Assembly: GCA_900545455.1 (NCBI GenBank)
Contig: UQZF01000108.1
Location: 1-9,300 of the forward strand
Reading direction: 5' to 3'
Length of the DNA stretch: 9,300 nt
DNA from: an uncultured Eubacteriales bacterium
GTDB taxonomy: Bacteria; Bacillota; Clostridia; Lachnospirales; Lachnospiraceae
Part shown: positions 1-5,926 of the stretch, one piece after another
How positions within the stretch are numbered: position 1 is the stretch's first letter
Layout: every line of letters starts with the position of its first letter
The notes under the pieces: model-generated
Seen by the model: only the letters and a program-made list of their open reading frames with translations
Told to the model about the DNA's origin: nothing
The model's database searches: none
Made by a program: the position numbers and the translations under genes

Positions 1-54
1 GGCTTAGACCTTTTGACCCCGATATCATAAATATAAAGTATTGTAATGTAAAAT

Positions 55-100
55 AACATGAAGTTATAAGAAAGTTAAAACTTTCGCGTAACTTCATGTT
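55..100. repeat. Large two-part inverted repeat (hairpin)
   Basis: Perfect 12-bp arms AACATGAAGTTA (55-66) and TAACTTCATGTT (89-100) enclose a second perfect stem, GAAAGT (70-75) with ACTTTC (80-85), around a TAAA loop; the two stems are separated by a 3x3 internal loop (TAA/GCG). No T-tract follows on the plus strand, so it is not a classic terminator there. It could end an upstream transcript, be a dispersed palindromic element, or be a binding site upstream of the promoter at 97-125, which it touches. The role is not known. Confidence 0.6.
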
Positions 101-125
101 CAAAGTGCCGAGTGTATGCTACAAT
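97..125 (+). promoter_or_regulatory. Extended -10 promoter of the secreted-protein operon
   Basis: TGCTACAAT (117-125) is an extended -10 element (TGn followed by TACAAT at 120-125). The -35 position 17 nt upstream (97-102, TGTTCA) is weak, as is usual for extended -10 promoters. Predicted start of transcription is about 131-133, giving a leader of roughly 60 nt before the start codon at 194. The same TGCTACAAT string is the -10 of the phosphofructokinase promoter in this window, which supports its use by the same housekeeping sigma factor. Confidence 0.55.
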
Positions 126-130
126 GAATT

Positions 131-144
131 TGTATTCGAATACA
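131..144. promoter_or_regulatory. Perfect 14-bp palindrome at the predicted transcription start (operator candidate)
   Basis: TGTATTCGAATACA is exactly self-complementary and begins 5 nt after the -10 box at 120-125, so it covers the predicted +1. A repressor bound here would block promoter clearance. The palindrome and its position are read directly; a role as operator is inferred, and no regulator is encoded in the window. Confidence 0.45.
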
Positions 145-181
145 TCGTTACAATAACTTATTATCAATTAACATGATTATG

Positions 182-185
182 AAGG
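182..185 (+). promoter_or_regulatory. Ribosome binding site fixing the start at 194
   Basis: AAGG lies 8 nt before ATG 194. The earlier ATGs (173, 179) are preceded by AT-only sequence, and starting at 194 gives a standard signal peptide beginning MKK. Confidence 0.5.
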
Positions 186-193
186 TATTGCAT

Positions 194-973
194 ATGAAGA
201 AAGTATTGGGATTTATTAGTGTATTTTTATTTTCCTTAATTTTTTCACAAAGTGTGTTTGCTTTGGAAGAAGAGAATATTGATTACAATGGAAATGTTTA
301 TTCCAAGGACAGTTTGTCAGAGGAAACTTTAGAGTGGATAGCATGGTACAATGATTTATCAGACGAAGCAAGGCAAATGGTAAGCTATGTACCGGAAGAA
401 TTGTACAATGGTATATGCTCATATACAGGTATCACTACATCGGAGTCAGTTGTTTTGAAAGAAAATAAACCGGTGTATTTTGCAATCGGATTGCTTCCTA
501 CGAGTGGATATGAACCGATTTATAATCCTGACTACTGGAATTCAAGTGACAATATAAAAAAGGCAAATTGCTATGCGTATGCAATGGATGTTATATGTGG
601 TTCTGAGATGAAATTACAGCCGGGACAATTATCTGGAAAAATGTTTACGTCTTTGACTGAAAAGGCAATATTTACGGCAGTATCAAATGATGGTCCGTAT
701 CTTGGAAATGGAAGGTCAATAAGAAGGGCTTCAAAAGATGAAACACCGGGGGTTAATGAATATAAGGTTGCACTGGTAATTGCACCTAATAAGGATTATC
801 ACTGGTATATTCAAAATAGAGATGGATATTGGTCACATAAACCTGGATATTTACAAGCAACAGACCTGGATGCGGGAGGAAATAAAATAACCGATCCACA
901 GACATGTAATAGAAATTATGATGATTTAAATTACTCAACGTTTTGCGGGTATTATATAGTAACGAGAAAATAG
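194..973 (+). CDS. Secreted protein with cysteine-hydrolase-like motifs
   Basis: 259-residue exported protein. Residues 1-23 form a signal peptide (MKK, then a hydrophobic stretch ending S-V-F-A) with likely cleavage after Ala23; it lacks a lipobox and a C-terminal anchor, so it is probably released. Residues 40-70 are acidic and helical with the pattern LSEETLEWIAWYNDLS. The C-terminal half carries NCYAYA (Cys126), a PG pair (143-144), DYHWY (His203), GYWSHKPG (His215) and ITDP (Asp234). One Cys followed by His residues in such aromatic-rich motifs resembles papain-like or NlpC/P60-type cysteine hydrolases, but this is inference: I recognise the motif pattern, not a named family. In-frame ATGs at 173 and 179 lack a ribosome binding site; ATG 194 has AAGG at 182-185. 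It forms an operon with the next gene, 28 nt away. GC is low (17 of 60 bases at 241-300), unlike the MATE gene. Confidence 0.7.
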   Translation: MKKVLGFISVFLFSLIFSQSVFALEEENIDYNGNVYSKDSLSEETLEWIAWYNDLSDEARQMVSYVPEELYNGICSYTGITTSESVVLKENKPVYFAIGLLPTSGYEPIYNPDYWNSSDNIKKANCYAYAMDVICGSEMKLQPGQLSGKMFTSLTEKAIFTAVSNDGPYLGNGRSIRRASKDETPGVNEYKVALVIAPNKDYHWYIQNRDGYWSHKPGYLQATDLDAGGNKITDPQTCNRNYDDLNYSTFCGYYIVTRK

Positions 974-986
974 TAATTGGTTTGTG

Positions 987-997
987 AAGGGTGGTGA
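987..997 (+). promoter_or_regulatory. Ribosome binding site fixing the start at 1002
   Basis: The purine-rich AAGGGTGGTGA precedes ATG 1002 and overlaps the alternative in-frame GTG at 984, making that upstream GTG an unlikely start. Confidence 0.6.
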
Positions 998-1001
998 TAA
1001 C

Positions 1002-1337
1002 ATGAAAAAGAGTGTATATCCGGTAATTATATGTATAGTTATCGTTTTGGTAGTTGTATTGTGCAGCATTATTATTCCGAAACATTCAAGGCGGTTATCA
1101 ACCAAAACGGTAACGAAAAAGCTCAGTGCATTAGAAGATTATAAGTCTGTGTGGTCGCTGTTTGAAAAATATGAGCATACAGATATAGGAAGTGGTAATT
1201 ATGTGTATGAATATACACTGACAGATGGTTGTAAATTCTACATTGCAGGTCCGTCACTTGATGAGGAACCTTTGAGAGTATATTATATTGATAAAAACAA
1301 TACAGAACATGTAATTTATGAGTATAGTGAAAAGTAG
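1002..1337 (+). CDS. Small single-pass membrane protein, unknown function
   Basis: 111 residues starting MKKSVYPV. Residues 5-27 form one strongly hydrophobic Ile/Val-rich helix. A basic patch follows (KHSRR), then a soluble domain of about 80 residues with a predicted helix (LSALEDYKSVWSLFEKYEH) and beta-like segments rich in Tyr (GNYVYEYTLTDG, KFYIAGPS, LRVYYIDKNN). By the positive-inside rule the basic residues on the C-terminal side of the helix make orientation uncertain; an outward domain would fit its neighbour. I do not recognise a family. It directly follows the secreted protein and has no promoter of its own in the 28-nt gap, so the two are probably co-transcribed. A role as partner, anchor, inhibitor or immunity protein for the secreted hydrolase-like protein is only a hypothesis. 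Confidence 0.65.
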   Translation: MKKSVYPVIICIVIVLVVVLCSIIIPKHSRRLSTKTVTKKLSALEDYKSVWSLFEKYEHTDIGSGNYVYEYTLTDGCKFYIAGPSLDEEPLRVYYIDKNNTEHVIYEYSEK

Positions 1338-1360
1338 GTTATTGAAGCTCTGAAATTATC

Positions 1361-1404
1361 TTAACCCAAGGTATTATAATGCTTATTATAGCGCTTTGGG
1401 TTAA
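1361..1404. terminator. Long hairpin after the secreted-protein operon
   Basis: TTAACCCAA (1361-1369) pairs perfectly with TTGGGTTAA (1396-1404). Above it are mainly wobble pairs and then a perfect ATAAT/ATTAT stem around a GCTT loop (1376-1389), so almost the whole 44 nt can fold. It starts 23 nt after the stop at 1335-1337. There is no clear run of T after either arm, so termination efficiency is doubtful; it could instead protect the mRNA 3' end. Confidence 0.45.
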
Positions 1405-1437
1405 AGTGGTATACAGCTTTGCAAAGGAGACACCACC

Positions 1438-1547
1438 ATGAAAATAACCAACCGAACAATCATATTCTTTGCGGGGCGCGCAGTGCCGAGGAGACGGCGG
1501 CTGTCATTCAGAACAGAGTGAAGCTGTATCTTGAGGAAAAGAATTAG
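1438..1547 (+). pseudogene. Short reading frame split by an apparent -1 frameshift
   Basis: A good ribosome binding site (AAAGGAGA, 1423-1430) precedes ATG 1438, which opens MKITNRTIIFFAG and then runs into an arginine-rich stretch to a TGA. In the 0-mod-3 frame the same DNA encodes a natural-looking amphipathic tail, ETAAVIQNRVKLYLEEKN, ending at TAG 1545-1547. The frames join if one G is added to the GGGG run at 1473-1476, giving a 36-residue protein. Local GC is high at 1471-1500, unlike the AT-rich flanks. It may be a gene remnant, a real mini-gene with a recent one-base loss, or a base-calling error in a homopolymer. No family is recognised. Apart from this, the 337-nt gap between genes (1338-1674) holds only the hairpin, promoter and terminator listed separately. 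Confidence 0.35.
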
Positions 1548-1558
1548 AAAAATATAAT
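1531..1558 (+). promoter_or_regulatory. Promoter candidate upstream of the MATE gene
   Basis: TTGAGG (1531-1536), 16 nt spacer, TATAAT (1553-1558, perfect -10). Predicted start of transcription is about 1565. The resulting leader to the MATE start codon is about 110 nt and contains the intrinsic terminator at 1598-1636. The -35 box overlaps the end of the broken reading frame before it. Confidence 0.5.
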
Positions 1559-1597
1559 ACTTCATTGCCAAAATATCGGTAAAATGCTAAAATCTTG

Positions 1598-1636
1598 CTG
1601 TGCCGGGGTAAAATATACCTGCGGTACAGTTTTTTT
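1598..1636 (+). terminator. Strong intrinsic terminator in front of the MATE gene
   Basis: CTGTGCCG-GGGTA (1598-1610) pairs with TACCT-GCGGTACAG (1616-1629), with two G-U pairs and one bulged C, around an AAATA loop. Seven T follow at once (1630-1636). It either ends the transcript of the broken reading frame or acts as an attenuator in the MATE leader, since a promoter candidate lies only 40 nt upstream and the MATE start is 38 nt downstream. Confidence 0.8.
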
Positions 1637-1674
1637 GTGTAATAGGATTCATAAGAAACAGGAGTAAAAGAGCA

Positions 1675-3018
1675 ATGAAGAATGAAAACAGGGATTTGAC
1701 CAAGGGACCTCTTGCCAGGCAGATATTGGTGTTCAGTATACCGCTTGTGCTGTCAAATCTTTTACAGGTACTTTTTAATATGTCGGATATTGCGGTGGTC
1801 GGTCAGTTCGCCGGCTCACACGCGCTCGGAAGCGTGGGCTCGACGACGACATTGGTTACGCTGTTCACCACATTTCTTATAGGAGTGTCGGGCGGTGTCA
1901 ATGTCATGACGGCGCAGTATATCGGTGCGAAGAAGGATAAGGATGTACGTGAGGTCGTGCACTCGGCGGCGTGGATGTGCACGCTCATGGGAGTGATACT
2001 TCTCCTAATCGGACTTATATTTTCAAGGCTTATACTCGAGGTCATGAAGACGAAGGAGGAGCTCATAGACGGGGCGGCGCTGTACCTCAGGATATATTTT
2101 CTTGGAATGCCTGCCCTCGGCATATACAACTTCGGTAACGCGGTGTTCTCGGCAATAGGAGATACAAAGAAACCGGTGTATATCCTTGCGTTTTCGGGCG
2201 TTGTAAATATTCTTCTCAACCTGTTTTTCGTTATCGTGTGCAAGCTCTCCGTTGCGGGAGTTGCGATTGCGAGCATCACGTCGCAGTATATGTCAGCCGT
2301 GCTCATAATGATTGCACTCATGAGGGCTGACGAGAGAATACGCTTCTCGTTTAAGTATGTTAAATTCTATCCCGACAAGGTAAAAGACCTCTTTAAGCTC
2401 GGATTTCCTGCGGGAATACAGAACGCTATATTCCAGTTTGCTAACCTGTTCGTGCAGGTGGGTGTCAACTCATTCGACGCTGTCATCGTTGAGGGAAACT
2501 CGGCGGCGACCAATGCGGACGCGCTTGTGTATGATGTCATGGCGGCATTTTACACGGCATGCGCAAGCTTCATGGGGCAGAATTACGGTGCGAGAAACAA
2601 AAAGAGAGTCAGAAACAGCTACATTATAAGCCTTGCGTACTCGTTCGGAATCGGAATGGTTATGGGACTTACCTTAAATGCACTCGGCAGACCGTTCCTG
2701 TCGCTCTTTACCAAGGACAGCGCGGTTATGGATGCGGGAATGCTGAGACTTAACATAATGAGTATTTCCTATGGATTTTCGGCGTTTATGGACTGCACCA
2801 TTGCGGCATCGAGAGGACTTGGAAAGACGGTTGTTCCGACCTACATAGTTATAATGGGTTCGTGTGTGTTACGTGTGGTCTGGATATACACGGTGTTCGC
2901 GTACTTCAGGACGGTTCCGTCGCTGTATATTCTTTATATCTGCTCGTGGACGCTCACGGCGATTGCGGAGTTCATATATTTCAAACGTGTATACAAGGAA
3001 CGTATCGAGGTATTGTAA
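1675..3018 (+). CDS. MATE-family multidrug efflux transporter
   Basis: 447-residue integral membrane protein of the MATE (multi antimicrobial extrusion) family, which exports organic cations and drugs in exchange for Na+ or H+; the length and about 12 hydrophobic helices in two related halves are typical. N-terminal half: LTKGPLARQILVFSIP, then LFNMSDIAVVGQFAG with the membrane Asp conserved in the family, and SGGVNVMTAQYIGAKK. C-terminal half: KLGFPAGIQNAIFQFAN (from about residue 241) and FMGQNYGARNKKRV (from about 299), the family's repeated gQ-x-GA signature. The start is set by AGGAG at 1660-1664, 10 nt upstream. GC is high (39 of 60 bases at 1801-1860) against the preceding operon. It stands alone: a terminator precedes it and the transaldolase promoter follows 10 nt after its stop. 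No clear terminator of its own is seen. Substrate and coupling ion cannot be told. Confidence 0.92.
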   Translation: MKNENRDLTKGPLARQILVFSIPLVLSNLLQVLFNMSDIAVVGQFAGSHALGSVGSTTTLVTLFTTFLIGVSGGVNVMTAQYIGAKKDKDVREVVHSAAWMCTLMGVILLLIGLIFSRLILEVMKTKEELIDGAALYLRIYFLGMPALGIYNFGNAVFSAIGDTKKPVYILAFSGVVNILLNLFFVIVCKLSVAGVAIASITSQYMSAVLIMIALMRADERIRFSFKYVKFYPDKVKDLFKLGFPAGIQNAIFQFANLFVQVGVNSFDAVIVEGNSAATNADALVYDVMAAFYTACASFMGQNYGARNKKRVRNSYIISLAYSFGIGMVMGLTLNALGRPFLSLFTKDSAVMDAGMLRLNIMSISYGFSAFMDCTIAASRGLGKTVVPTYIVIMGSCVLRVVWIYTVFAYFRTVPSLYILYICSWTLTAIAEFIYFKRVYKERIEVL

Positions 3019-3028
3019 TAAAAATGCT

Positions 3029-3057
3029 TTGACATTATTAGTGTATGGCTTTAAAAT
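3029..3057 (+). promoter_or_regulatory. Near-consensus promoter of the transaldolase-transketolase operon
   Basis: TTGACA (3029-3034, perfect -35), 17-nt spacer, TAAAAT (3052-3057, five of six -10 bases). Predicted start about 3064, leader about 70 nt. This is among the strongest promoters in the window, fitting highly expressed central metabolism. Confidence 0.75.
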
Positions 3058-3060
3058 GAC

Positions 3061-3104
3061 GATAGTGAAACAATAATTGTTTTCCGTAATTTTTTAATAC
3101 TATC
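3061..3104. promoter_or_regulatory. Nested inverted repeats in the transaldolase leader
   Basis: AAACAATAATTGTTT (3068-3082) has perfect 7-bp arms around a single A and lies just after the predicted start of transcription. Outside it, GATAGT (3061-3066) is matched by ACTATC (3099-3104). The inner dyad could be a repressor operator at about +5 to +19; as RNA its one-base loop would have to open. The symmetry is seen directly; the regulatory role is inferred. Confidence 0.35.
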
Positions 3105-3133
3105 AAAGGCGAGAGCAGAATAGGAGAGGTATT

Positions 3134-3796
3134 ATGAAGTTTTTTATTGACACAGCGAAGGTTGAGGACATTAAGAAGGCTAATGATATGGGAGTTATCT
3201 GTGGTGTAACAACAAACCCGTCGCTCATTGCCAAGGAGGGAAGAGATTTCAACGAGGTTATCAAAGAAATCGCTTCAATCGTTGACGGGCCTATCAGCGG
3301 AGAGGTTAAGGCTACAACTCAGGATGCTGAGGGTATGATTAAGGAAGGAAGAGAGATTGCGGCAATCCATCCTAACATGGTAGTTAAGATTCCTATGACC
3401 GTTGAGGGACTTAAAGCTACAAAGGTTCTTGCATCTGAGGGAATCAAGGTCAATGTGACACTTATCTTTTCGGCTAATCAGGCTCTTCTTGCAGCAAGAG
3501 CGGGTGCAGCTTATGTTTCTCCGTTCCTCGGAAGACTTGATGATATATCACAGCCGGGCATCGAGCTCATCCGTACAATCTCCGATATTTTCATGAATTA
3601 TCCTGAGATTGAGACAGAGATTATCGCAGCGAGCGTTCGTAACCCGATTCATGTAACAGACTGCGCACTTGCAGGTGCAGACATTGCAACTGTTCCATAT
3701 TCTGTAATCGAGCAGATGACAAAGCATCCTCTTACCACAGCAGGTATCGAGAAGTTTGTCAAGGACTACGAGGCTGTGTTCGGAAAACAGAATTAA
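3134..3796 (+). CDS. tal: Transaldolase, short FSA/TalC type
   Basis: 220-residue cytoplasmic class I aldolase of the transaldolase/fructose-6-phosphate aldolase family, a TIM barrel; E. coli FSA is also 220 residues. Transaldolase moves dihydroxyacetone between sedoheptulose-7-phosphate and glyceraldehyde-3-phosphate. Visible residues: Asp6 in FIDTAKV, GVTTNPSLIAKEG (24-36), Schiff-base Lys85 in VVKIPMT, VNVTLIFS (106-113) and YVSPFLGRLDD (127-137). Glu57 (GEVKATT) and Phe131 (SPFLGR) stand where E. coli FSA has Gln59 and Tyr131; Glu plus Phe is the pattern of true transaldolases, so I favour transaldolase although databases often label such proteins fructose-6-phosphate aldolase (fsa). AGGAG at 3122-3126 sets the start. 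It has its own promoter and lies 23 nt before transketolase, its pathway partner. Confidence 0.92.
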   Translation: MKFFIDTAKVEDIKKANDMGVICGVTTNPSLIAKEGRDFNEVIKEIASIVDGPISGEVKATTQDAEGMIKEGREIAAIHPNMVVKIPMTVEGLKATKVLASEGIKVNVTLIFSANQALLAARAGAAYVSPFLGRLDDISQPGIELIRTISDIFMNYPEIETEIIAASVRNPIHVTDCALAGADIATVPYSVIEQMTKHPLTTAGIEKFVKDYEAVFGKQN

Positions 3797-3819
3797 TATA
3801 GAAAATAAGGAGATTTACT

Positions 3820-5805
3820 ATGCGTGACAATATTGAAAAGATGTCTGTGAATGCCATTCGTGTGCTTGCAGCAGATGCGGTACAGAAGGCTAACTCAGGA
3901 CATCCGGGACTTCCACTCGGTTCAGCGGCTATGGCTTATGAGCTTTGGGCTAATCACATGAATCACAATCCTGCTGATCCTAAGTGGTTCAACAGAGACA
4001 GATTCATTCTTTCAGGCGGACACGGTTCAACACTTTTATATTCGCTTCTCCATCTCTTCGGATATGGTCTTACCAAGGAAGACCTTGCTCAGTTCCGTCA
4101 GTGGGGCTCACTCACACCGGGACATCCTGAGTATGGTCATACGGTCGGAGTAGAGGCTACAACAGGACCTCTCGGAGCCGGAATGGGTATGGCAGTAGGT
4201 ATGGCTGTTGCCGAGGCACATCTTGCGGCGGTGTTCAACAAGGAGAATTTCCCTGTGGTTGACCACTACACTTACGTTCTCGGCGGTGACGGCTGTATGA
4301 TGGAGGGTATCTCCTCTGAGGCATTCTCGCTTGCGGGAACACTCGGACTCAGCAAGCTCATCGTGCTCTATGATTCCAACAAGATTTCCATAGAGGGTGG
4401 CACGGATATTGCGTTTACTGAGGATGTAAAGAAGCGATTTGAGGCGTTCGGCTTCCAGACACTCGTTGTCGAAGACGGCAATAATATAGAAGAAATCGGT
4501 AAGGCTATCGAGGAGGCAAAGGCTGACAAGACAAGGCCTACAATGATTACGGTAAAGACAAAGATCGGCTTCGGCTGTCCTGCCAAGGAGGGTAAGGCAT
4601 CCGCTCACGGCGAGCCTCTCGGTGTTGACAATGTAGCCGCTCTCAAGGAGAATCTCGGATGGCCTTCACAGGAGCCTTTCTATGTACCTGATGAGGTATA
4701 TGCCAACTACAAGGAGAAGGCAAAGAAGGGTGCTGCAGCAGAGGAAGCATGGAACAAGCTTTTTGACGATTACTGCAAGGCATATCCTGAGATGAAGAAG
4801 CTTTGGGATGAGTATTTTGACGAGAATGCGGCAGATAAGGTTCTCGAGGATGAGAACTTCTGGAGCTACGAGGACAAGCCTCAGGCTACCCGTAATATCT
4901 CAGGCGTACAGATTAACAAGTTAAAGAACATACTTCCTAATTTTATGGGCGGTTCTGCTGACCTCGCACCTTCAACTAAGACATACATGTCGGACATGGG
5001 GGATTTCTCCAAGGACAACTATGCGGGAAGAAATATGCACTTCGGCGTAAGAGAGCTTGCGATGACGGCTATCGGCAACGGTATGATGCTTCACGGCGGC
5101 TTGAGAGCCTTCGTGTCAACCTTCTTCGTATTCAGCGATTACGTTAAGCCTATGGCAAGACTTTCAGCCATCATGGGAGTGCCTCTTACTTTCGTGCTCA
5201 CACATGACAGCATCGGTGTAGGCGAGGACGGACCGACACATGAGCCTATTGAGCAGCTTGCTATGTTCCGCTCACTTCCTAATTTCACGGTATACAGACC
5301 GTGCGATGCGACTGAGACGGCTGCAGCTTGGGCTTATGCAGTCACCTCTAAGAAGACACCTACGGCTCTCGTTCTTACAAGACAGAACCTTCCTCAGATA
5401 AAGGGCTCATCAAAGGATGCTTTAAAGGGAGCTTATGTTATAGCTGATTCCGAGAAGAGCGTACCTGACGCAATTCTCATAGCATCCGGCTCAGAGGTTT
5501 CACTCGCTGTCGATGCAAAGGCAGAGCTCATGAAGGACGGCATCGACGTGAGAGTCGTTTCCATGCCATCTATGGATGTGTTTGACCAGCAGAGCGACGA
5601 GTACAAGGAGTCCGTACTTCCAAAGAGTGTCAGAAAGAGAGTTGCAATCGAGGCACTTTCTGACTTTGGCTGGGGCAAGTATGTGGGACTTGACGGAGCT
5701 TACGTTACAATGCACGGCTTCGGCGCAAGTGCTCCTGCGGCAGCACTCTTCAAGGAGTTCGGCTTCACGGTTGATAACGTGGTTAAGACGGTCAAGGGAC
5801 TTTAA
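3820..5805 (+). CDS. tkt: Transketolase
   Basis: 661-residue thiamine-diphosphate enzyme that transfers two-carbon ketol units between sugar phosphates in the non-oxidative pentose phosphate pathway; E. coli TktA has 663 residues. All three domains are present. ThDP/pyrophosphate domain: SGHPG (His28), SGGHGS (His68), TGPLGAG (115-121), GGDGCMMEG with the metal-binding Asp157, and Asn187 in DSNKIS; His263 in SAHG. Pyrimidine domain: GGSADLAPS (378-386), the catalytic Glu412 in FGVRELAM, THDSIGVGEDGPTHEP with His462 and His474. The C-terminal domain runs from about 540. The start is set by AAGGAG at 3807-3812, 7 nt upstream. It follows the transaldolase by 23 nt in the same operon, and two hairpins lie after its stop. 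No domain is missing and nothing suggests truncation. Confidence 0.97.
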   Translation: MRDNIEKMSVNAIRVLAADAVQKANSGHPGLPLGSAAMAYELWANHMNHNPADPKWFNRDRFILSGGHGSTLLYSLLHLFGYGLTKEDLAQFRQWGSLTPGHPEYGHTVGVEATTGPLGAGMGMAVGMAVAEAHLAAVFNKENFPVVDHYTYVLGGDGCMMEGISSEAFSLAGTLGLSKLIVLYDSNKISIEGGTDIAFTEDVKKRFEAFGFQTLVVEDGNNIEEIGKAIEEAKADKTRPTMITVKTKIGFGCPAKEGKASAHGEPLGVDNVAALKENLGWPSQEPFYVPDEVYANYKEKAKKGAAAEEAWNKLFDDYCKAYPEMKKLWDEYFDENAADKVLEDENFWSYEDKPQATRNISGVQINKLKNILPNFMGGSADLAPSTKTYMSDMGDFSKDNYAGRNMHFGVRELAMTAIGNGMMLHGGLRAFVSTFFVFSDYVKPMARLSAIMGVPLTFVLTHDSIGVGEDGPTHEPIEQLAMFRSLPNFTVYRPCDATETAAAWAYAVTSKKTPTALVLTRQNLPQIKGSSKDALKGAYVIADSEKSVPDAILIASGSEVSLAVDAKAELMKDGIDVRVVSMPSMDVFDQQSDEYKESVLPKSVRKRVAIEALSDFGWGKYVGLDGAYVTMHGFGASAPAAALFKEFGFTVDNVVKTVKGL

Positions 5806-5823
5806 GGACTTGTAATGAAAACA

Positions 5824-5850
5824 GCTGCCTATTGTGGAAACAGGGGCAGC
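5824..5850 (+). other. Short hairpin after transketolase
   Basis: GCTGCC (5824-5829) and GGCAGC (5845-5850) are perfect arms around a 15-nt loop, starting 18 nt after the stop codon. No T-tract follows. It probably stabilises the 3' end of the transcript ahead of the stronger hairpin at 5864. Confidence 0.4.
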
Positions 5851-5863
5851 ATGATTAAAATAA

Positions 5864-5910
5864 CGGCAGGGGGCATATCATATAGGTGAGTGTCCCCTGC
5901 CGGTTGTTTT
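5864..5910 (+). terminator. Terminator of the transaldolase-transketolase operon
   Basis: CGGCAGGGG (5864-5872) pairs perfectly with CCCCTGCCG (5894-5902), extended inward by GCA/TGT, with a loop of about 15 nt, and followed by GTTGTTTT. The stem is very stable but the T-tract is interrupted, so some read-through into the next gene is possible; that gene begins only 16 nt later. Confidence 0.7.
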
Positions 5911-5915
5911 AGATT

Positions 5916-5920
5916 GGAGG
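5916..5920 (+). promoter_or_regulatory. Ribosome binding site fixing the start at 5927
   Basis: GGAGG abuts the ATG at 5921 with no spacer and lies 6 nt before the in-frame ATG at 5927, so 5927 is the functional start and the protein loses two residues relative to the longest frame. Confidence 0.7.
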
Positions 5921-5926
5921 ATGAAA

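Noticed and set aside
1..30. Possible tail of an upstream gene (frame open to TAA at 28-30)
   Set aside because: Nine codons are too few to identify anything, and other frames give equally plausible tails.
786..1085. 99-codon minus-strand open frame near the first operon
   Set aside because: It is rich in Asn and Tyr from reading AT-rich coding sequence backwards and has no ribosome binding site.
1598..1675. Known riboswitch in front of the MATE gene (for example guanidine or preQ1)
   Set aside because: No recognised aptamer consensus is present; only the terminator and a weak small hairpin are visible.
1803..2321. 172-codon minus-strand open frame inside the MATE gene
   Set aside because: Shadow of a GC-richer membrane protein gene; the sense strand has clear family motifs throughout.
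4108..4608. 166-codon minus-strand open frame inside transketolase
   Set aside because: It lies opposite a conserved, complete transketolase, encodes no recognisable motif, and has no promoter or ribosome binding site context.
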